64,000 nucleotides of DNA from Strigamia acuminata (Eukaryota > Arthropoda > Chilopoda > Geophilomorpha > Linotaeniidae), in assembly GCA_949358305.1 (NCBI GenBank), contig OX442314.1, positions 37,855,211-37,919,210 of the forward strand, read 5' to 3'. The notes under the pieces were generated by a model. It searched no databases and was not told where the DNA came from. It worked only from the letters and a program-made list of their open reading frames with translations. Numbering within the stretch: the stretch's first letter is position 1; the number at the start of each line of letters is the position of its first letter. The position numbers were made by a program, and so were the translations under genes. Below, piece after piece: positions 1 through 11,370 of the stretch.

Positions 1-795
1 GTAATACTTTTTCAAGGGAAAAGTTTGCTTGACTTTTTTTCGATTTGAAATGGGCGTTAGGTAGAATTGTCTTGGCTGGGGACTCTTCTTGGTAGACAAA
101 TCATACGTCCGCAAACATGAGTTTGTGATCGGCGATCGGGCACGTTGTTGTACGTTATTTGACTGCAAATGTTTGTTTGGAGTCCGAATATCTTTCCTTT
201 GCGTTGATATTGGTGGCCCAAAACTTTTGTTTACGGTTCCCAATTCTTTTGATAGCGGTAGGTTAATCGACAGATTAAGGCTAGCCACATATCGTTGTGC
301 TTCAGCTGGATTAGCATATCGAACTGAAATTAGCTGATCTCGATTGTAAACGAGTTTTAATTTGTTCTGAACAACCGACTGGTTAGTTAACGAACTCTCT
401 GGATGAGAATTATTAGGTTTATAATTCTCTTCCCCCTTATCTACCGAATTAGGTGGTTTAAACTTTTCTAACTTAGATCCCCTACTGGATGTTTGAAACA
501 TAGTATGAGAATCTTGATTCACTAAGTTTCGGCTGTATGTTTGTGGATTCCGTACTGGATCTTGATGTGAAGATTGAGATTGGGTACGATCTCGCCAGTT
601 CCTAGCTTTTACATAGTCTGAAGCTTCGATTATATTTTTAAACTTGGTTTTATCCAGTCCATGACGATTACAATACAGAGTAAAATGATCGGGAATCTTT
701 TCTGTTTGATCGCCAAGTGGTACAGAACTTAAATTTAAGTTTGTCTGCTTATTATTTCCTTTTGGATCGATCATATTCAATGGTTTTTGAGCCAT
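1..795 (-). CDS. Partial gag N-terminus, Gypsy-like element C
   Basis: A minus-strand frame of 265 codons is open from the ATG at 795 to the left edge, where it is cut by the window; an in-frame stop lies about 27 bases upstream of the ATG. The segment FTLYCNRHGLDKTKF resembles LFCQDHGLNPNQF in gag of element B (23450-25606), and polar N/Q/S-rich sequence follows in both. I therefore call it the start of a gag gene from a related Gypsy element in the same orientation. The capsid core and zinc knuckle would lie outside the window, so this rests on N-terminal similarity only. Confidence 0.55.
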   Translation of the reverse strand, partial: MAQKPLNMIDPKGNNKQTNLNLSSVPLGDQTEKIPDHFTLYCNRHGLDKTKFKNIIEASDYVKARNWRDRTQSQSSHQDPVRNPQTYSRNLVNQDSHTMFQTSSRGSKLEKFKPPNSVDKGEENYKPNNSHPESSLTNQSVVQNKLKLVYNRDQLISVRYANPAEAQRYVASLNLSINLPLSKELGTVNKSFGPPISTQRKDIRTPNKHLQSNNVQQRARSPITNSCLRTYDLSTKKSPQPRQFYLTPISNRKKVKQTFPLKKYY

Positions 796-1250
796 AAAAA
801 AATTCAAAATCTGACGATTTTAATTCTTTAATTTATAAAGAAGACGAATATAATACACTTTTCAACAAGAAACACTTCTAAACTTTACTTTTGACAAAAT
901 AAAATTAAACTTCGCGTTTGTTTGACACGTGTTAGCTTTTGCAGGTTACACGGCACACAAAATTCGAATCGTGACTGAAATCGGGACGGCGTGGTCAAGA
1001 TGACTCTGGAACACGTCTTCTGGTCTGGTCTGGATGCGAATGATCAGTATCTGATCTGGTCCTCCTTTAATAGCAGGGGGCTGGGGATCCCTAGATCTCC
1101 CAACTTCTGATTGGCGGATGTTAGTGTCGGCCAATGGTATAAAGGACGTTACATCTATTTAGTAGTTCTCTACTAAGTCCGTTCCCTTCGAGATTCAATT
1201 TTACCGATAAAATAAAATTCCTTCGGGAAGACATTCGTAAAATATTGTAT
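796..1250. other. Leader/LTR-type DNA upstream of element C gag
   Basis: Non-coding. On the plus strand a CCAAT box at about 1131 is followed directly by TATAAA at 1138-1143, which could be a plus-strand promoter. On the minus strand this interval would be the untranslated leader of element C. I could not place a primer-binding site or an LTR border. Confidence 0.3.
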
Positions 1251-4250
1251 TTTTCAAATGAAAATAAAATAAACTTACTTCAATCTTCTTGAACTTTGGG
1301 ATTTTTACCAATCCAAATAATTAAATAACTTTTCTTCAAAAAATATTTTTCTTTTAATTATTCCGTTAGTGTGTGATATCGTTACAACCACAGTTTTAAT
1401 AAAGTTTTCTCAAACTCTCAATTTTTCTTATTCTTATTTAATTATCGTTCAAATAATCATTCCTTTGTAATTGAAATCTATTTTCGATTCCCAACATTGT
1501 GTATTCATTTCCAATAGGAAGAATAATTTGACCAAGTCTTTACTTTTTCGGGTTTAAATTCCATTTTTCGAGTGTGAAAAAATAAATTTTCACCATCCAT
1601 CTCCCCCTTTTTTAACAAATTTTTTTAACAAATAAAAATTCGTTAAAATTCTTTAAATTTGTTTTGCGAGAAAAATTATCTAATTCTCTAATCTTCCAAA
1701 AGAAAATATTCGAAATTTTTACTTTAAACGATAAAGTTATTGGTACAAATGTGTACTTGTTTTTCGGGAGAAAACTATTCGACAATCCTTTAGACTTTTG
1801 GGTAAAAATTATTCATCAAATCTTTCTTTTTTGATGACAATTGCTTTGATTTTTCGAAAGAAAATATCTAGCTAAATTCCACTTTTCCTGAGCGGACAAT
1901 TGTTTTCACAATTAGTTATTCCTTTGCGATATTTACGAAGGACGTGTCTTTGATTATTCGTTTTAATAATTTTCGTCCCCCTTATCTCTAATAACGAGAT
2001 GTTTTTGCAGAGATCTTTTATCTTTTGAATGAAAGAATATTTAAATCTCAATTGTCGTAAATACCTTCATCTGCTGCAGCATTTCCTCAATTTGAACTTT
2101 TCAAATGAAAAGACAAATCTGGAGAACTTTCACTGTCAAACTTCTATTCCTATCGCGCCAAAATTCGTAATTCACTGGTTTGGAATTCCGTATAACACGT
2201 GACACAATAACAGTATCGATGTCACAATTAAGCAGTTTACTACTCGGTCCGCGCGAGGACATGTAAATTACTTTTTTCCGATAAAAATAATTTTTCTTTG
2301 AAAAATATTTGAAATTGATTTTTCACAACTACTTTTGAATGAAATAAAATGAAGTTATTCCAACTTTTCGTTAATTGCTCACACATAACATTCCCTTTAC
2401 TGTGGGATTTGCATCGAAATTCCATTTTTAAAGAACCTTTCTTTTACTTATCGCAAATAAAACATATTCAATCGTTTTTCTGATTAAACTTTAACACGTA
2501 AATTACGAACGAAATATATGATGACATTCCATTAACCTTTAGGAAAATTGACTAAATTCTTAATTTTTAGAGAAAAATAATGTATCTAGAATCTTTCCTT
2601 TTCCGAATAAAATCTATGTTCAAAATAGAAGATAAATCTTGTGCAATTCTTAGTTTTTTCGAATGGAAAAATACAACTTTTCATCAGCGGTGATTTATTT
2701 GATTTTTCCGAAAGAAAAATAATTACTTTGAAACTTATTTTCTTCGTTTAAATCAGCTATCTGATTTTAAAGCTTCAATCTAATTAAAAAAATATTCGCT
2801 CCGTAAATATTTCATGTGGCAAAGTTCATAGCCACAAATGGATTTGTTATTCCGGTTTTAAGAAATCATGTGGGAAAATGTCCGATTAGATTACTAAAAA
2901 TATTCGTTGTTTTTCAAACAGCTAAATTTCATTTAGAAATTCTCAAAATTTGGGAGACCCAAATATCGTTGGAAACTTAAAACACTGTTAAATTTCCGAA
3001 AGGAAAGATTGAATGAAATCCTTTTACTTTTCCGAGGGAAAGCGTTTATCGTGATTCGTAACTTTCAATGTAAAAAATACTATTCTATGTGGTCGGCAAC
3101 TTCATTCGCCGCCATTTTATATTTTCTTAATTTCCATTGTCCCGAAGGAAAAAATGTACTTTTTGTGAAAATAGTTAATTCCTTCAAATAAAGGTAATAT
3201 TCATTTCGATTTGCAAATCTTTTCTGCGAAATGGAGTGTGTTGTTTTTCTCCAACAACTAAATTATCTTTGGTACCGATGGCAGTGGAAAAATTAGTTCG
3301 CGACACTTAAATGAATCTCTACGAACCTTCTGTAACATTTCTCCGCTGTCTTTTATCTGTTGTCCGCCATAATTTCCAAGCATTCGTTCGCACCTTGCGT
3401 TGAAGGTTTGAGTAGCTTCCCTGCTGCGTTTGATACGGAGATCGACGCGTATTGCTATGGCGCGTGGTCGCTGGCTATCGGTGTCGACGTACAGTTACAA
3501 GAAACTTAATTTCTTGTAAATATTTCCAAATAGTTGCGGTGTTTTCTTCGTTTTAACTTTTCAGGTGGAAAGATAAATTCGTAAGAAGTCCGCCTTCTAA
3601 ACTTGTATGTTTTTAGCTTTTCGAAATAAAACAAACTTCGAAAAAAAATATCTGTATTCTTATTTCACTCGAAACTTTTTTGATTTCTTATTTAAAATAC
3701 TTCGTATTCCTTAAATTGTCGAACGAAAATAGTAAAGAGAGTTCACTAAACGTTTCCATTTCGTCAGTTTAACTTTTCACATGAAAATATAAACTGAAAA
3801 TCTATTTGTCTGTTTTAACTAAAATTTTTTAGTTAATATCGGATTCAAGATTCGCTTTTGCAATTCGATCGAATTAATTTGCAACCTATTTCAGTGATCG
3901 TGTGATAGGTCTATAACTTCCGAAATTCCTAGTTAAAGGACTGTTTTGGTGTTTCTCAAGAAAATAAACATGGTTTGAAACTTGTCTGTTTTTTAACTAA
4001 ATCTTTTAGTTAAATATTTATCTCAAAATTCACTTTTACAATTCTATCGAATTTAATTGCAACCTAATCTCGGTGGGACCTCCACGTGTGAGATTAGGTG
4101 GTAGTCTTTGAAATCCCTAAAATCTTCAAACGAAAATAATGAAGGAAAATCTACTACGTATTTCTATTTCATCAGTTTAACTTCTTCACATGGAAATATA
4201 AACTGAAAATTTAATCTGTCTATTTTTAACTTAAATCTTTTAGTTAAATA
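1200..4250. repeat. AT-rich DNA with dispersed TTTTC-GAAAA palindromes
   Basis: About 20 imperfect palindromes of the form TTTTC-n3/4-GAAAA recur every 50-200 bases, for example near 1253, 1852, 2097, 2655, 2704, 2994, 3029, 3557, 3772 and 4180. There is no coding sequence. It probably belongs to the long LTR or leader of the minus-strand Gypsy elements, but this is inferred from position. Confidence 0.5.
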
Positions 4251-4330
4251 TTTATCTCCAATATTCACTGTTGCAATTCAATCGAATTTAATTGCAACCT
4301 AATCTCGGTGGGACCTCCACGTGTGACGGT
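3750..4330. repeat. Three diverged tandem units of about 180-230 bp
   Basis: Each unit has the block GTTTAACTTYTTCACATG, a TTTTAGTTAA palindrome and a GCAACCT block. The last two units (about 4061 and 4291) carry ATCTCGGTGGGACCTCCAC. A close variant, ATCTCGGTAGAACCTCCAC, occurs twice on the far side of element B near 26708 and 26891, which ties both flanks to one LTR superfamily. Confidence 0.55.
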
Positions 4331-6172
4331 GACGACCACAACTCCCATTTAACAATGGTACCGGGAAGAGATCGCAATAAATAAACAGTGAATACAATAC
4401 GAGATAAATACAAGACAGTTTATTGTTGGTAAACAATAATATCAAGGCTAAATTATACATAGGACTAATGCCGACATTTGGCAAGTTAAATCAGCTATTA
4501 AACTATACAAAGAATTGGCCAACTGGCCCTAGAATAATATCACTACGGGTCTGGAATATGGGAGCGGTTTCCCCATCGCTCGACCTGATTATAGATGTCA
4601 TCTTAAGCCGGATGGCTGTGTCCTGGAGTCCGATACGGCTTCGCTGGTTTCCTTGGTTCGCTGTGTAAACTATCGCACGTCGATAAATCGAATGATCTGA
4701 GCATTGCGGTTGACTTTGTCTGCACCGCCACAACTTTGGGAGGATATTGGTGTAAGTAAATGTATTCATTTACTTATCAATATTCCACTTATGAATTATA
4801 TTTAATTCATATCGTTGTGAATTCTTATTTAGATATTTCGGGAATAAGTTGTCGTCAACTTATCGGTTATATTGAGTTCAATATGAGATTAAGTCTTCTG
4901 ACTTGATTTTGGTCCAACTGGTTGTCGAGTTTAAGTTTTGCTGTTATAAATAAAATGAAGATTAAGCTTCCCGTCGCAACACACAATTGCCATCGATTAG
5001 AATATACGCCTTGCCATGCAGAACGGTATCAAGCGTCCCCGGCGTCGCAGCACGGTCGTCCATCGAGTGGTTGACGGTACCACGTACACAGGGGTCGATA
5101 GCTCGCGGCTCCGCACAGCAGTTTTATCTCTCGCGGTACTAATAATAGACCGACTGCTTTGGCATCGAATACCATGAGAATCAGCTTGCCAAACACTTGG
5201 TGCTACTCGTGGTTACTGTAAAACAGACTGCTTTGGCACCATCAGGTGAAGGAACCGATTCTCAACAATACCGATGCTACTCGTGGTAACGGAATACGTT
5301 CATACCGAAAAAGACAACTTGGTCCTGTCCGGAGGATACTGAATTGCACAACGGCGGGTTCTCCTTCGGCGTCGCAACCGTAGACTGTAACATTTATGCA
5401 ACATAATAATCCCAGCACTTCGACTTCAATTGCCGGCGGTGGCATGATTCTGTAGAATCATGCAACGGTTCTTTGCGAATAAATCAACAAAGAACCAAAA
5501 GGTTTTTTACGTGAACAACGAATCATACTTCTTAAGTAACAATACCAAACAGAAATAATCAAACAGAGCTGCAGAATGGCCGGTTGTTTGGGTTTATATA
5601 ACCTGACTGGATTAAGGATTAATCCAGTTATCCAATTGGAACATGGGTTCCACGAATCCCTCCAATCCCGTATCACCGGAAGTGGATACGGAGGAACAAT
5701 GTGCTAATTCTCACCACAACCGGAACTGGATACCCAGGACCGGAAATGGATCCACCAATCAGATCTATTGGTTGATCGATTGATCACCAAATGTCCTGTC
5801 CCGCAGAAAATGGAAGTTACATTGTATTTAACATCACAAGACATTAATATATCTTTATATTAATGTTCACAAAGCTTCGTTTCATTCTAGTAAATATAGT
5901 TTTATATTTATTTACATGTTTTATATTCATATCTTGAATTTGCCGCTAAATCGTAATCGCGCCATCTTGTGGCAACATTGCGCATTGACAAATGCGGTTT
6001 TAGCAGACGACTCTTCGTGATTCGGCCGGAATCCTTTGATATCAAGTAGGAATGAGTGTTTATTCTTAATAAACGAACATCTTTGTATTTGAAACATCAT
6101 AAATAACTTTATTCCAGACATTTATCAGTTTTACACAGAATATCTTCGAGATATCATGATAATGGCGCAACA
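4331..6172 (-). other. LTR-like region downstream of element B pol
   Basis: On the minus strand an LTR could start as TGTTGCGCC at 6172, after a purine-rich stretch (about 6184-6173) just past the pol stop. A minus-strand TATATAAA lies at 5600-5593, a plausible U3 promoter. The start also carries an AAGATGGCGC block like those seen near other LTR starts here. There is no coding sequence. It is probably the 3' LTR of element B, but it does not match the right flank closely. Confidence 0.4.
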
Positions 6173-6198
6173 GCGCTTCTTTCTAAGAAAATAGGCAT

Positions 6199-7174
6199 TT
6201 ATAGCCATTGTAAACCGTCACAGGGCGTATAGGGGTACAACGCTTTAACATTTACTGATTTTTCAATCGAACCATCAGCTAATTTGCGTAATTTATACGC
6301 TCCTCCAAGAAGTACTTTAGTAATCTCCCACGGACCATCTCTCTTCTCTGCGAAACCAGCAGAAATATTTTTATCTGCGCACGAGAGAATGTGAGTTTGT
6401 TTCCAAACTAAATCTCCAACTTCAAACTCCGTAATTACGAACTTTTGTTCGTGTATTTTCCTATGTCGTTCAAAATTCAATTGAATTCTGCGATGCATCT
6501 CTTGATGCGATCTGCGCAATACATCCAATAGTACTCTGACATATTTTTCTGGATTTTCTTTGTCAAATGGATTGGCATGTTTAATAATCCTTGGGTCGAA
6601 AGGTAATGTTACGATTCGTCCCGTGTTCAGTAACATCGGGCTTGAGCCCGTTGCCGCTGAGACATTATTTCTCATCGCGAACGCGAATTCGTCTAAATAT
6701 CGTGGCCATTGCGTGTGCACATCTGTGTACACAGCCAGCATGGTTTTTATATCTCTATTGGCTCGCTCTGTCGGGTTCGCCTGGGCATGATACGTGCTTG
6801 TATGGGACGGGCGAATGTTGTACATTTCGCAATACTCATTGTAAATATCGGAAACAAATTGTTTTCCGTTATCGCTCACAATCTTTTTGGGGTGTCCCCA
6901 TCTGTTTGTAACAGATCTTAATTCTTGAACGCAGTTAGCGCTCGTGGCTTTTGTCAAAGCCTTAATTTCAACGAACTTGGTACAATTGTCAATAATGACA
7001 AAAATATACTGGTTTTGGGACCTTCCCGCGGGTTTCGGGCCCATCAAGTCCATGTTAATACATTCCCAAGGATTGGTCATGTTGTGGGGTGTGTAAGGAG
7101 CTGCGTGCCTTTTCTGTTGAATAGGTTTGTACTGAGCACAGTGCGTGCAGCTTTTGACGTAGTTCCTGACACTT
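6199..7174 (-). CDS. pol: Element B pol, C-terminal part (integrase core and tail)
   Basis: This is the second half of the pol gene split by element A. It begins at the target duplication (7174-7171) with the Cys-Cys end of the integrase zinc finger (CTHC). The DDE core follows, with NMDLMGPKP, VSDNGKQF and NPTERANRD, then a C-terminal module with EKRDGPWEI and a YKLRKL block. The frame is open for 324 codons to the stop at 6199. It continues the frame that ends at 20655 once element A and one ACTT copy are disregarded. The gene looks recently functional; its only visible lesion is the insertion. Confidence 0.9.
7171..7174. repeat. Target-site duplication (left), element A
   Basis: ACTT directly precedes the TG of the left LTR and recurs directly after the CA of the right LTR (20655-20658). 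It lies inside element B pol. Confidence 0.93.
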
Positions 7175-8191
7175 TGTTGTGACCCGACTGGACCGGGGTC
7201 AACGAAGAGTTTCTCTCGTGACCTCGTTTCGGGTGTAAGGGGAGCCGCAAGCGCGTCTCCCTTCCCTCAGTGCATTGACATCTAGTCAATGGACAGGCGT
7301 CTGCCCTGAGGGAGTGGGGATGGCTCGTCCACCCCACCATTGGGTGATTCCGGTCACCTGTCAACCTCGCTTTGTGCAAAGGAATGTGCCTTGCACTGAG
7401 CGGGCAGAACCAACACAACCATCAAACGAGAAACACACGTAAACCCGTCGTCCTACAAGATCAGGCCCAAGTAAAATATACTGGGATTGACCAAGGACAA
7501 AGGACAATTTACCGTGAGTACGTTTGGTCAGTGTCAAACTCCGCAGAGTAACCTGCGAGATAAGATTACCACACTATTTTAGCACACCAGCTAGAAATAG
7601 TAAAAACCACTCCAGTTTAGCGAGTTGTGCAGACAAACGGTCGCACAAGCCTAAACTGCAGTTAAACCACGACGAGCGTTCCCGCCGCTGTGTGATCGCC
7701 GGGAGCCAGAAGAGTCCGCCGCTGTGTGATCGCCGGACACCACACAAAAACCTAGACAACAGACCGAAGTAAGCCTTTTAACTAAGCATTCACTCGCGCC
7801 CGACCAGCGTGAGCCCGAAGGACCAGCCAGAGACGAGCCGAGGACGCCATATTGCCACGCCGGCCCAAGACGACATCGCGTTGCCACAACGACGACGCCA
7901 TCTTGGACGCGAACGAAACAACAGACGACCTCGCCGGTTCCAGCCAGCTTTCATCATACCTTTACCTTTCCATTTCCCTTCACCCATTCCGATTTACCTT
8001 TTACCTACCTTTCATATATATATATAAGATATATCTGTACATTGTCCCACAGAATAAATCTATATTATATTTTACCTTTTATATCTGTGTAATCATTTCT
8101 TTGGGTAAACCGCTTGAGACAAAGCGGTAGTGAGTTAGTCGAATTAAGTAATCAACCCACGAGTTAGCGACGGTTAGAGTTGAGCGCGACA
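7175..8191 (+). repeat. Element A 5' LTR
   Basis: It starts TGTTGTGACCCGACTGG and ends GAGCGCGACA. A TATATATATAAG promoter element lies near 8012-8024 and AATAAA near 8053, about 40 bases downstream, implying a long U3, a very short R and a U5 of about 120 bp. Short open frames inside recur identically in the other LTR and are not genes. Confidence 0.95.
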
Positions 8192-8193
8192 CG

Positions 8194-8211
8194 TGGGGGC
8201 CCGTCCGGGAT
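8194..8211 (+). promoter_or_regulatory. Primer-binding site, tRNA-Pro type
   Basis: TGGGGGCCCGTCCGGGAT lies two bases after the LTR. It differs at one position from the tRNA-Pro primer site known from murine leukaemia virus. The two-base gap after the LTR is also typical. Confidence 0.85.
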
Positions 8212-8263
8212 CAAGTTGAATAACTGATTCTAACCTGTGATTACATCATACCCAAAGCAAGAA

Positions 8264-11200
8264 ATGGCAGATAATACTCGAGTAACAGACTCCGACTCAG
8301 ACATTAACAAACGAGCCGGTAGTCGCAAAGGAGCCGACTATCATTTGAGGTCGGGAGGTCCTTTGCCCAAAGCCTCAGCGCACGAGTCTAGGCAAAAACG
8401 CCGCAAGGCCAAGCCAGACCGACGAAGCGCTTCGGAGGCATCGCACCCGTCTCACGCCGAGACGAGGCCGCGATTAGACGAGACGGAGCGGAGTGAGGAT
8501 CCGTCCCACCCCAAACCGCCGCGTCCCAATCGTGACGGCGAGACGAGCGGAAACGAGGTTTTATCCCGTAACCAATCGCCTCGTCTAACGCACGATACCA
8601 AGGTGAGCGATCCGAGAGCGACGTCTTCGATACAAAGGACGGCGTCCGACACGACAGCGAATTCAGCGCTAAACACGCCAATTACGCACAGTCGACCAGC
8701 CTCGGTAATGTCTGAAGGACACAAGTCCAACTCATCCTCTGTCAAGCGTGTTTCGAGCCAGCCTTACAGCGTCTCGGGCACCTTGATTGATGCGATGCAA
8801 TTGGCACAGGCGGAAGGAGTGAGATACACCCTTCCGACGGGAAAGATTACAGTGTACGAAACGTTACAAATCGTACGTGCAGCTTTAAAAGCGCACAGTG
8901 TATCCCCACAAATCACCATTGTTGAAGGTGCACACGCTCAACAATTGGTTGATTCCGCTCAATTTGAAGCGGATGCAGAGAACGAGGCTCGACAAGCCAT
9001 TCGCGAGAGACGGAGGAAGCTGGCGGAAAGAGAAGCGCAAGCTCTCGAGTACGGCAGAACCCAGCCCAATCCGACTACTCCCGAGGAGGTAGAAATAGTT
9101 GACCGAGCCCTGAGAGCACATCGATATGCTTTCCACTCGCAACAAGAAGCAGAGCGAGCATTTATGGCCAGATTGCGACGAGATGACCCGAAATCCGTAC
9201 GCAAACCAGAGGTCAGTTCATCCGAGCTGTCCGACGAGAGCCTAGAGGGAGACCCAAAGCGCACGCCGAAGGCCAAACCCAAACCCCAGCCGGAGAGGGC
9301 AACACCAGCTACTCCGCGCAAGAGAGATGCGTCGGCCAGAGAACAACAAACTCAGCCCCGCATGCAAGCTCTCGATTCAGCCACAAATAATGCGATAACG
9401 CGATTAATCAACGCTAATAATGCTAGGCGAAATGAAGAGCAAGCTCTCACAAGCCAACAGCATGATAATCCACAAGGGACTGAGTGGCAACAACCAGTGC
9501 CCATCCTTAAAGACGACGAGTCGTCAAGGAGACAATCGCATGATCGCACCTCTTCGCGAGAAGAAGGCAAACGCGATGAAAGACCGAAATATTTTCACTA
9601 CGGAAATAGTGATTCGTCGTCAGATGGACTGGAGTCAAATGCACCCAGTCATCACGATTCGGAGAGAGGTTCCGGAGAAAGACGAAGGGAAAGAGAACGC
9701 GATGAACGCAGGGAAAGGGAACGTGACGACCGTCGTAGGGGCCGGAAAGAGTCAAACTCTTCACGGCGCAACCCGCCACGCCGCTCACCGTCTCCCGACC
9801 CCAGCTCCGACCCCTCATCCAACGACGACAGACGAAAGGATAAATCAAGTAATCGCCGGAAGAGATCCAACTCTCCGCGCGATAGAGAGAAACGACGTCG
9901 ATCGGAAAATAGCGACCACCGACGGGAGGAGTTTCAGGACCTTCCCCGACAAAGCGCGTTTACCGATTCGACGGGTCGGCAGTATACGATGGGAGAGCTT
10001 GGAAGAGCACTACTTGGCTCGTTAAAAGCCGAGGGAATCGATCTGAGCAAACGAAACGATCGTAATCGTAGCACTGGTGACCGCGTAAAGAAAAAATACG
10101 CTGTCTCCCGACGTGACACCATGAGTGTTACCGGGAATATTAGGTGGCAATTTTATATTCAGAACCGTTTCGACGGGTCATGGAAAGCGGGAGATCGCTT
10201 CCTTGACGAAGTAATTCGAATTAAGACTGCCACTAAAGCCACCGTAGGAGACATGCTCACCCACGGTATTGTCGAGCTAATGACAGGCTCGGCACGTGAG
10301 TGGTACCAAGGATTGAAAGGCGTCAATTGGGACGACTTTTTAATGAGATTCGACCTGCGCTACGGCGAGACACCCGAAGAGGTGAGCCGAAAGATGCGAG
10401 GTCTTCGCCAGATGCCTGGTGAAACCATAATGGATTACGACATTCGCGCCAGATTGTTGTTCGAAAAGGCCCCGATGGAATTTCATGCCACGGGATTCAA
10501 CCTTTTCTTTCTCGGCGGTTTGTCGGAGTACTCGCAACGGGTGCTACTTGAAGAAAGGGCACCGACAGGAGGTAGCTACGAGGAGATGAGCGCCTTCCTG
10601 TTCGAGAACACGATAGATATCGAGAAGAGATATTATTCCGCTTTACCAGAAGCGGAGAAAGCAGCAACCGCTAAACGTCTCAAGTTGAGTGCGGAAAGAT
10701 ATGGGGCGACAGATAAGATTATGCGCCCTACTGAATATCTTAGCGGTATAATGGAGCTGGCAGAAGCTAGCGTTGGTTTACAAATAAAAAATAAACTGAC
10801 ATCCACGCTGCCTTCCAACCCTTTGGCCGCCCCTAAAAAGGCACCGACAGCGTCAGCCATGCAAGCGACACTGGAGGAGGTCAAGGAGGGGGAGGAAGCC
10901 GAACAAAATGTCGGAAAATCAGACGAAAAAGAAGAAAAAGACGATTATTCGACGGACGAAGAAATACGAAGTTATCGCGATACCTTATCAACGGGTTGCG
11001 ATGAGGAAGGACCGCTAGTACATCTCATCCATCGAGATAGAGCGGTAGAAGAATTTCGCGCCAGGTTAAAACCAAATGCCGGCCGAATTCCGAAGTATTT
11101 TCGGAAAAATTACACGCCACCGTCGAAAGCAGACCCTGAAAAGAAAAAATCGACTGAAGCCCCAAGAGACAAATCAAATATTCGCTGTTTCAAGTGTAAC

Positions 11201-11347
11201 CAACCGGGCCACTACTCCAATGAGTGCCCAAGAACAGCGAAAGAAGACGCTAAATTTGACGCAATAATGAAGCAAATGGCAGAGATTAAACTCGCCATGG
11301 CAAAAAACGAGTCAAAAAACGAGTCAGCGCAGGCGGCGAAGAAATAA
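8264..11347 (+). CDS. gag: Element A gag polyprotein
   Basis: The first in-frame ATG is at 8264 in good context (GAAATGG), giving 1,027 residues, far longer than usual for Gypsy gag. The N-terminal half is polar. Residues about 464-550 form an R/E/D- and RS-rich tract (RERERDERRERERD, RSPSPDP, SNSPRD) resembling splicing-factor RS domains. A capsid-like segment follows around residues 670-740 (AREWYQGL, then FDLRYGETPEE). One CCHC zinc knuckle, CFKCNQPGHYSNEC, lies at about 975-988. The frame ends at TAA 11345-11347 and pol overlaps it in the -1 frame. The product should build the particle and bind RNA; a role for the RS-like tract is inference. Confidence 0.92.
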   Translation: MADNTRVTDSDSDINKRAGSRKGADYHLRSGGPLPKASAHESRQKRRKAKPDRRSASEASHPSHAETRPRLDETERSEDPSHPKPPRPNRDGETSGNEVLSRNQSPRLTHDTKVSDPRATSSIQRTASDTTANSALNTPITHSRPASVMSEGHKSNSSSVKRVSSQPYSVSGTLIDAMQLAQAEGVRYTLPTGKITVYETLQIVRAALKAHSVSPQITIVEGAHAQQLVDSAQFEADAENEARQAIRERRRKLAEREAQALEYGRTQPNPTTPEEVEIVDRALRAHRYAFHSQQEAERAFMARLRRDDPKSVRKPEVSSSELSDESLEGDPKRTPKAKPKPQPERATPATPRKRDASAREQQTQPRMQALDSATNNAITRLINANNARRNEEQALTSQQHDNPQGTEWQQPVPILKDDESSRRQSHDRTSSREEGKRDERPKYFHYGNSDSSSDGLESNAPSHHDSERGSGERRRERERDERRERERDDRRRGRKESNSSRRNPPRRSPSPDPSSDPSSNDDRRKDKSSNRRKRSNSPRDREKRRRSENSDHRREEFQDLPRQSAFTDSTGRQYTMGELGRALLGSLKAEGIDLSKRNDRNRSTGDRVKKKYAVSRRDTMSVTGNIRWQFYIQNRFDGSWKAGDRFLDEVIRIKTATKATVGDMLTHGIVELMTGSAREWYQGLKGVNWDDFLMRFDLRYGETPEEVSRKMRGLRQMPGETIMDYDIRARLLFEKAPMEFHATGFNLFFLGGLSEYSQRVLLEERAPTGGSYEEMSAFLFENTIDIEKRYYSALPEAEKAATAKRLKLSAERYGATDKIMRPTEYLSGIMELAEASVGLQIKNKLTSTLPSNPLAAPKKAPTASAMQATLEEVKEGEEAEQNVGKSDEKEEKDDYSTDEEIRSYRDTLSTGCDEEGPLVHLIHRDRAVEEFRARLKPNAGRIPKYFRKNYTPPSKADPEKKKSTEAPRDKSNIRCFKCNQPGHYSNECPRTAKEDAKFDAIMKQMAEIKLAMAKNESKNESAQAAKK
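11302..11320 (+). promoter_or_regulatory. Tandem -1 frameshift slippery sites, gag-pol
   Basis: Two A_AAA_AAC heptamers sit in gag phase at 11302-11308 and 11314-11320, inside a duplicated 12-base unit. The pol (-1) frame is open from 11290, so either site can deliver ribosomes into pol. A_AAA_AAC is a classical retroviral -1 slippery sequence. Confidence 0.8.
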
Positions 11348-11370
11348 TTTCTCGACCGTCTGCGCCATTC

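Noticed and set aside
7524-8130. Several short open frames in the LTRs of element A (also at 19987-20593)
   Set aside because: They occur identically in both LTRs, cover U3/R sequence with TATA and poly(A) signals, and overlap each other on both strands; they are shadows of the LTR.
8237-8263. Extension of element A gag to 8237
   Set aside because: It would start with GTG. The first in-frame ATG is 8264 with better context, and stops lie just upstream.
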